The notes under the pieces were generated by a model that worked only from the letters and a program-made list of their open reading frames with translations, did not search any database and was not told the origin of the DNA. Shown piece after piece: positions 59,439 through 64,000 of a stretch of 64,000 nt of DNA. Made by a program: the position numbers and the translations under genes. The first letter of the stretch is position 1; each line of letters opens with the position of its first letter. This DNA is from UBA6398 sp963644855 (GTDB lineage: Bacteria; Bacteroidota; Bacteroidia; Bacteroidales; Bacteroidaceae): assembly GCA_963644855.1 (NCBI GenBank), contig CAVIQL010000007.1:31517-95516 (forward strand), read 5' to 3'.

Positions 59439-61655
59439 ATGCCTATAACATTTTTCACAGACGAAGAACGCGCCCGTCTCCTTGTGCTGACAAGGAAATT
59501 TGCAAGGCTCACCCCTCAAACCCTAGAACGTTTCGGTTTTCGTAAAATACGTGATTATATATCGCAGGCAACGAAAAACGGAACTGTGAAACGTGATGTT
59601 TTCGGCTTTAATCCCGTGATTACAGCCCTGGAAACAGCAATAATTCTCGGAGAAGAAATGCGTCTTGACGGAACCACTATGACTGGTTGCCTGCTTGCAC
59701 CGTTTTTCGAGGTAAACGGTGTGGACGATGACGATGTGAAAAAAGAATTTGGCAACGACATTGCAAGCATAGCCTCAGGGCTGAAAAGAGTGAAAGGACT
59801 ATATGCCAAAACTCCGGCTGTGGAAACCGAAAATTTCAGAAATCTGCTCGTAAGTTTCGCAGAAGACATGCGTGTGGTGCTTATAATGACTGCCGATCGC
59901 CTTGCTGCAATGAGACGTATACGCGATGTGGCTGACGAAGACGCACGCAACCAAGTGGCAAAAGAGGCAGAATTTCTTTACGCTCCCATTGCCCACAAAT
60001 TGGGATTGTATAAAATAAAAAGCGAACTCGAGGATTTGGCTGTAAAATACCTTGAGCACGACGCATATTACTTGATACGCGAAAAGTTGAACGCTACAAA
60101 AAGTGCGCGAGACGCTTATATCGCAAATTTTATTGAACCGATATCGCAAAAACTCACTGCTGCCGGACTGAATTTCCACATAAAGGGACGTACAAAAAGC
60201 ATTCATTCCATTTGGCAGAAGATGAAACGGCAACATTGCGCATTCGAAGGTGTTTACGACCTATTTGCTATAAGAATTATCATAGATTGCCCCGAAGACA
60301 AAGAGAAATTGCAGTGCTGGCAGGTATATAGCATAATCACCGATATGTATCAGCCAAACCCCAAACGACTTCGCGACTGGCTTAGCGTACCCAAAAGCAA
60401 CGGATACGAAAGCCTTCATATCACAGTACTTGGTCCGCAAAACAAATGGGTGGAAGTGCAAATCCGTTCAGAACGAATGGACACAATAGCAGAGTATGGA
60501 CTCGCAGCACATTGGCGCTACAAAGGAATAAAAGGCGGAGAAAGCGGAATAGATGAGTGGATAGGAGAAATTAGATCCATACTCGAAACAGGCGATGACG
60601 TTCACATAATAAACCAACTCAAACTCGACTTGAAAGACGAGGAAATCTATGTGTTCACACCTAAAGGAGATTTATACAAACTACCGGCAGGAGCTACCGT
60701 TCTCGACTTTGCTTATCGAATACATACCAATATAGGCAATCGCTGTGTGGGAGCTACTATAAACGGGAAGAACTATCCGCTAAGACATAAACTTGCCAGT
60801 GGAGATCAAGTGGAAATAAAACTTTCCAATTCACAAACTCCCAATAGTGATTGGCTTAACTATGTGGTAACGGCCAGAGCAAAAAGCAAGATAAGGCAAT
60901 CTGTTCACGAAAGAACCATAAAAGAGGGACAATTTGCTCGTGAAGCTTTTGAACGCAAACTTAAAAACCATGACATAGCTTGGGACGATTCCATTCTGAG
61001 TCATCTTTCCAAAAAATTCGGATACAAAGAGCAAAGTGAGTTCTTCAAAGCAATGGCAGGCGGAAGCATACAACTCAATGATGCCGCTGACCAATACGAA
61101 ACGATGTACAAGAGCGAACACGAGGCTCCCGATCATTACCAAACCATAAGTGCAAACGAATTCAACCTTTCGCAACAACAAAGCAAAAGCAAAGACAATA
61201 ATTCAACTTCAGACGTACTCGTTATCGACAGTAATCTTAAAGGCATAGAATATACCCTCGCTAAATGTTGCAACCCCATATACGGAGACGATGTTTTTGG
61301 TTTTGTTACCTCGGGAGGCGGCATTAAAATACACCGTTGCAGTTGTCCTAATGCCAAAACGCTGCGCGAACGTTATGGTTATCGCGTTGTGAAAGCACGC
61401 TGGGCAGGAAAAGGTGGCGAGAAATACATCATAACGCTAAAAGTAATAGGCAACGATGATATAGGAATTGTCAACAACATGACATCAATTATCGACAAAG
61501 AGCAAGATATTCTTTTGCGCTCTATAAGAATAGACACTGCCGACGGACTATTCTCGGGAATTCTGACTATATCCACCGGAAGTACTCGGAACGTTGATAT
61601 TCTGATAAAGAAACTCGGCACCGTGCATGGTGTGAAGAGTGTGGCAAGAATTTGA
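59439..61655 (+). CDS. RelA-like (p)ppGpp synthetase with a degenerate hydrolase domain
   Basis: The ATG at 59439 (MPITFFTDEERARLLVL) gives 738 residues. The N-terminal HD-type domain aligns with Rel/SpoT, but the metal ligands are changed: NP replaces the first HP, LLAPFFEV replaces LLHDxxED, and only ADRLAAMRR keeps its aspartate. Hydrolase activity is therefore unlikely. The synthetase domain is intact (KGRTKSIHSIWQKMKRQHCA, LSVPKSNGYESLHI, EVQIRSERMDTIAEYGLAAH). TGS (YVFTPKGDLYKLPAGATVLD), zinc-finger (CCNPIYGDDVFGFV, HRCSCPN) and ACT domains follow. It probably makes the stringent-response alarmone, with a separate SpoT elsewhere. Confidence 0.92.
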   Translation: MPITFFTDEERARLLVLTRKFARLTPQTLERFGFRKIRDYISQATKNGTVKRDVFGFNPVITALETAIILGEEMRLDGTTMTGCLLAPFFEVNGVDDDDVKKEFGNDIASIASGLKRVKGLYAKTPAVETENFRNLLVSFAEDMRVVLIMTADRLAAMRRIRDVADEDARNQVAKEAEFLYAPIAHKLGLYKIKSELEDLAVKYLEHDAYYLIREKLNATKSARDAYIANFIEPISQKLTAAGLNFHIKGRTKSIHSIWQKMKRQHCAFEGVYDLFAIRIIIDCPEDKEKLQCWQVYSIITDMYQPNPKRLRDWLSVPKSNGYESLHITVLGPQNKWVEVQIRSERMDTIAEYGLAAHWRYKGIKGGESGIDEWIGEIRSILETGDDVHIINQLKLDLKDEEIYVFTPKGDLYKLPAGATVLDFAYRIHTNIGNRCVGATINGKNYPLRHKLASGDQVEIKLSNSQTPNSDWLNYVVTARAKSKIRQSVHERTIKEGQFAREAFERKLKNHDIAWDDSILSHLSKKFGYKEQSEFFKAMAGGSIQLNDAADQYETMYKSEHEAPDHYQTISANEFNLSQQQSKSKDNNSTSDVLVIDSNLKGIEYTLAKCCNPIYGDDVFGFVTSGGGIKIHRCSCPNAKTLRERYGYRVVKARWAGKGGEKYIITLKVIGNDDIGIVNNMTSIIDKEQDILLRSIRIDTADGLFSGILTISTGSTRNVDILIKKLGTVHGVKSVARI

Positions 61656-63856
61656 AAAGGTTTGCATTACTCCTGTTTCTATTGTTCTCCGTTTTTGTCA
61701 AGCACGGAGTTGTTGATAGCCGTGCCCAAACAGTCGAAACGGGAGAGTGTAAAAGCAATATACCGATAGCCGACTCAATAATAGCACGTACGTTTCGATA
61801 TCAGCAAGATAGAAATCTACATATCGGACATATAAAATCGCTTGTCTATACCAAATTTCATATCAACACCGACATTCACAACGTATTGCTGCGTATCATT
61901 CCCAATACCATACATTTAAGCAAAGGGAAGAACCATTACTTTGGCGAAAGCATGGCTTTGCTTGAGTATTCCGATTTGGGAGTTGCAAACCGAAAGGTAT
62001 TGGCTTTTCATAGTACATTGCGAAGACTGAAAGAACTCCGTGATGTTTATATGACAAATGTATCAGTGCAGGTTTATTCGCCTTATATGATTAGCAATAA
62101 ACTTCTGTCGCCGTTCAATAGGGTTAACCGTAAATATTACAACTATAAAGTAGACACCACAAAAGCTTCCCGGCAAAAGGGAATGGCTTGGATTGAATTT
62201 ACTCCGCGCAATCAGAATTCGCTTCTAATTAAAGGGTGCGCATTGGTGGATATCGTTACCGGCAAACTCGACTCTGTGAGGTTCAAAGCCATTTACGACA
62301 ATATGTTGCACTGCGATGTTAGGTTCAAATTGGGTAAAGAGGGTATAGGTGCGCTACTTGCCGAAAAAGTAGACTTTGACGCTCGCTACAAATTCGCAGG
62401 GAACAAAATAAATATTGCTGTGGAATCAATGGTGAACCACATTGAAACCGACGAAAAACATTATGCGGATTCTTTGCGCAGAGTGCGTGGAAACGACAAG
62501 TACAACATTACACGACTTAACTTGCTTTCGCCTGATACTGGCAGCATAGTGCGCTCACGCGATTATTTCACCAACATACGTCCATTGCCTTTGAGTGTGG
62601 AAGAAGATTCGTTGTTGCAACCGCGAGAGATACGGGTGAAAAAAGACACAGTTGAAGATAACAGCAAAAGCATTGTAGAGCTTAGTGCAGACGCCATAGA
62701 GGATATGTTTCTCGACAGGCACAATTTGAAACTCTTCAACAATCGTGCCCAGATATCAATTCCTCCTATTCTTTCGCTTTCAATGTTGCAATGGTCGGGT
62801 AGTCGTGGCTTTTCCATACAGAAACGCTTTAAATTCTCCCTACAAACCGAAAGCGGAATATCCGTAAACCTGCGTCCCAAAGTGGGATATAACTTCAAGC
62901 AAAAACTTCTGTATTGGGAAGTGCCGCTCAAAATGCTTCTTTTTCCCAAGAATAATGGTGGCTTTTCTTTGACTTTTGGAAATGGTAATAAGATCTATAG
63001 CAGTTTGCAAGCCAAAGAGGTGAGAGAGCAATTGAAACAATTCAGCAATTACGACTCACTGTTGTACGTTTTCAACAAATACAACTTCAATTACTACAAA
63101 GACCTCTTTATGCGAAGCCTATTTTATATATCCCCAAAGTGCGGAATGGATTTGAAACTCGGAATGGTGTTTCATCAACGCAAGCCAACAAATTGGAACA
63201 GAGAGGCAGAGTTTGGCGGAATGCGCAAATATTACAAGAGCTTGGCACCACATGTGGAGATTACCTATACTCCAGGAATGTATTACTATGAAACCAAAAA
63301 AGGCAAGGTGCCATTGCGTTCCCATTGCCCTACATTTCGCGGTTCATACGAGAGGGGAGTAAACTGGTTGGATTGTAAAAACCGTTATGAAAAGATGGAG
63401 TTCGACTGCTCCCATCGGTTTGAAATAGGAAAAGTAAGTGCGCTATATCTGCGTGGTGGGTGCGGTTTTTTTACTAATCGCAAGGAAATGTATTTCGTTG
63501 ACTACGACAATTTCTTGTTTCATGACATGCCGGCAGGCTGGGACGACGATATGACAGGCGAATTTCATTTGCTCGACCGCCGTTTCTATAACGAATCAAA
63601 CTATTATGCATTGCTTGGAGCCTCATACGATACCCCGATGCTTCTTCTTGGCAAGTTGCCTCTTGTTTCGCGAGCCATAACACGCGAGCGTATTTATTTC
63701 AATACCGTATGTCTGCACGCACTAAACCCTTATGTTGAATGCGGCTATGGTGTGGCTACTTCCATGTTTGACGGAGCATTGTTCGTAGGGGCTGGAAATG
63801 CCACGGAGTTTAAATTCGGAGCAAAGATTTCCCTTAGATTTTTCGACAAATGGTGA
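61652..63856 (+). CDS. DUF5686-like outer-membrane protein
   Basis: The start is TTG at 61652, overlapping the previous stop by four bases (TTGA). No in-frame ATG occurs for about 100 codons, and a signal peptide follows (FALLLFLLFSVFVKHGVVDS), which supports it. The 734-residue protein lacks the carboxypeptidase-like domain but shows the DUF5686 pattern: IEFTPRNQNSLLIKGCALVD, a segment of about 130 linker residues, and a barrel-like C-terminal half (SGISVNLRPKVGYNFKQKLL, NPYVECGYGVATSMFDGALF) ending ISLRFFDKW. Its translation is coupled to the RelA-like protein. Envelope role unknown. Confidence 0.75.
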   Translation: MKRFALLLFLLFSVFVKHGVVDSRAQTVETGECKSNIPIADSIIARTFRYQQDRNLHIGHIKSLVYTKFHINTDIHNVLLRIIPNTIHLSKGKNHYFGESMALLEYSDLGVANRKVLAFHSTLRRLKELRDVYMTNVSVQVYSPYMISNKLLSPFNRVNRKYYNYKVDTTKASRQKGMAWIEFTPRNQNSLLIKGCALVDIVTGKLDSVRFKAIYDNMLHCDVRFKLGKEGIGALLAEKVDFDARYKFAGNKINIAVESMVNHIETDEKHYADSLRRVRGNDKYNITRLNLLSPDTGSIVRSRDYFTNIRPLPLSVEEDSLLQPREIRVKKDTVEDNSKSIVELSADAIEDMFLDRHNLKLFNNRAQISIPPILSLSMLQWSGSRGFSIQKRFKFSLQTESGISVNLRPKVGYNFKQKLLYWEVPLKMLLFPKNNGGFSLTFGNGNKIYSSLQAKEVREQLKQFSNYDSLLYVFNKYNFNYYKDLFMRSLFYISPKCGMDLKLGMVFHQRKPTNWNREAEFGGMRKYYKSLAPHVEITYTPGMYYYETKKGKVPLRSHCPTFRGSYERGVNWLDCKNRYEKMEFDCSHRFEIGKVSALYLRGGCGFFTNRKEMYFVDYDNFLFHDMPAGWDDDMTGEFHLLDRRFYNESNYYALLGASYDTPMLLLGKLPLVSRAITRERIYFNTVCLHALNPYVECGYGVATSMFDGALFVGAGNATEFKFGAKISLRFFDKW

Positions 63857-63866
63857 GATAATCCCC

Positions 63867-64000
63867 AAGGCACCGTTTTGGAAAACGAAGGCACCGTTTT
63901 GAAAAGAGACCACGGTGTCCTGGCAAAGAGACCACGGTGTCCTGGCAAAGAGACCACGGTGTCTTGACAAAGAGACCACGGTGTCTTGACAAAGAGACCA
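63867..64000 (+). repeat. 22-nt minisatellite N running off the window edge
   Basis: Two units with core AAGGCACCGTTTTG (63867 and 63888, 21 nt apart) are followed by units starting AAAGAGACCACGGTGTC at 63903, 63925, 63947, 63969 and 63991, exactly 22 nt apart. The first two of these end CTGGC and the later ones TTGAC. The array continues beyond the window. Confidence 0.92.

Overview
The window is a piece of a Bacteroidales chromosome. Prevotellaceae or a close relative is likely, but the family is inferred, not proven. The evidence is promoters of the Bacteroidetes type (TAnnTTTG near -7, sometimes with TTTG near -33), genes without Shine-Dalgarno sites, families typical of the order (DUF5686, DUF4923, DUF1573, a type IX secretion plug protein, TSCPD protein, LytTR/LytS pairs, BspA-like leucine-rich proteins) and the gene order thrS-infC-rpmI-rplT. 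Two runs of exactly 10 N show that it is a draft or metagenome scaffold.

Layout. 1-7930: the tail of an ABC efflux operon (two MacB-type permeases, an HlyD/MacA adaptor, a TolC-like channel) followed by an M16 protease. 8398-17456: a giant secreted leucine-rich repeat protein of about 2,949 residues with a translationally coupled 69-residue partner. 17762-21446: two lipoproteins, a TSCPD protein, a nitroreductase, a family 2 glycosyltransferase interrupted by an 18-C run and an assembly gap, and a MATE transporter remnant. 21752-26549: dnaG, a small outer-membrane barrel, a DUF1573 protein and mannose-1-phosphate guanylyltransferase. 26806-33224: a six-gene minus-strand operon, TolC-MacA-ATPase-permease-histidine kinase-LytTR regulator. 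33392-38449: riboflavin synthase, FtsK, DnaX. 38463-39185: a truncated mobile-element gene carrying a second protein-like reading frame. 39521-42868: rplT, rpmI, infC, thrS. 43398-47424: TenI/ThiE-like protein, prs, map, tsaD and pncC. 47540-54492 (minus strand): DUF5686, inositol-3-phosphate synthase, DUF4923, trxB, a LolA-like protein and a lipoprotein. 54582-63856: CCA-adding enzyme, type IX plug protein, TRIC channel, winged-helix protein, SGNH hydrolase, a RelA-like (p)ppGpp synthetase and a second DUF5686-like protein.

The most striking thing that ordinary gene annotation does not explain is a family of short tandem arrays in the intergenic gaps. They are built from 21-nt units (consensus close to ATATCNGAYATTGTTTAAA plus two bases). 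They appear about every 2-10 kb, in convergent, divergent and co-directional gaps alike, and the register of exactly 21 nt is kept within each array. Each ideal unit holds two palindromes whose dyads are 10.5 bp apart, one DNA helical turn. A second unit class with AAGGCAT/ATGCCTT cores and a 22-nt minisatellite at the right edge look related. Two homopolymers suggest phase variation of the cell surface: T13 at the promoter of the giant protein and C18 in the glycosyltransferase.

Most genes are ordinary housekeeping or envelope genes. The two efflux clusters look like parallel systems. In the second, the co-transcribed kinase and regulator probably control it. The type IX plug protein and the C-terminal tail of the giant protein suggest export by type IX secretion. 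All functions are assigned by reading motifs; no database search was run.
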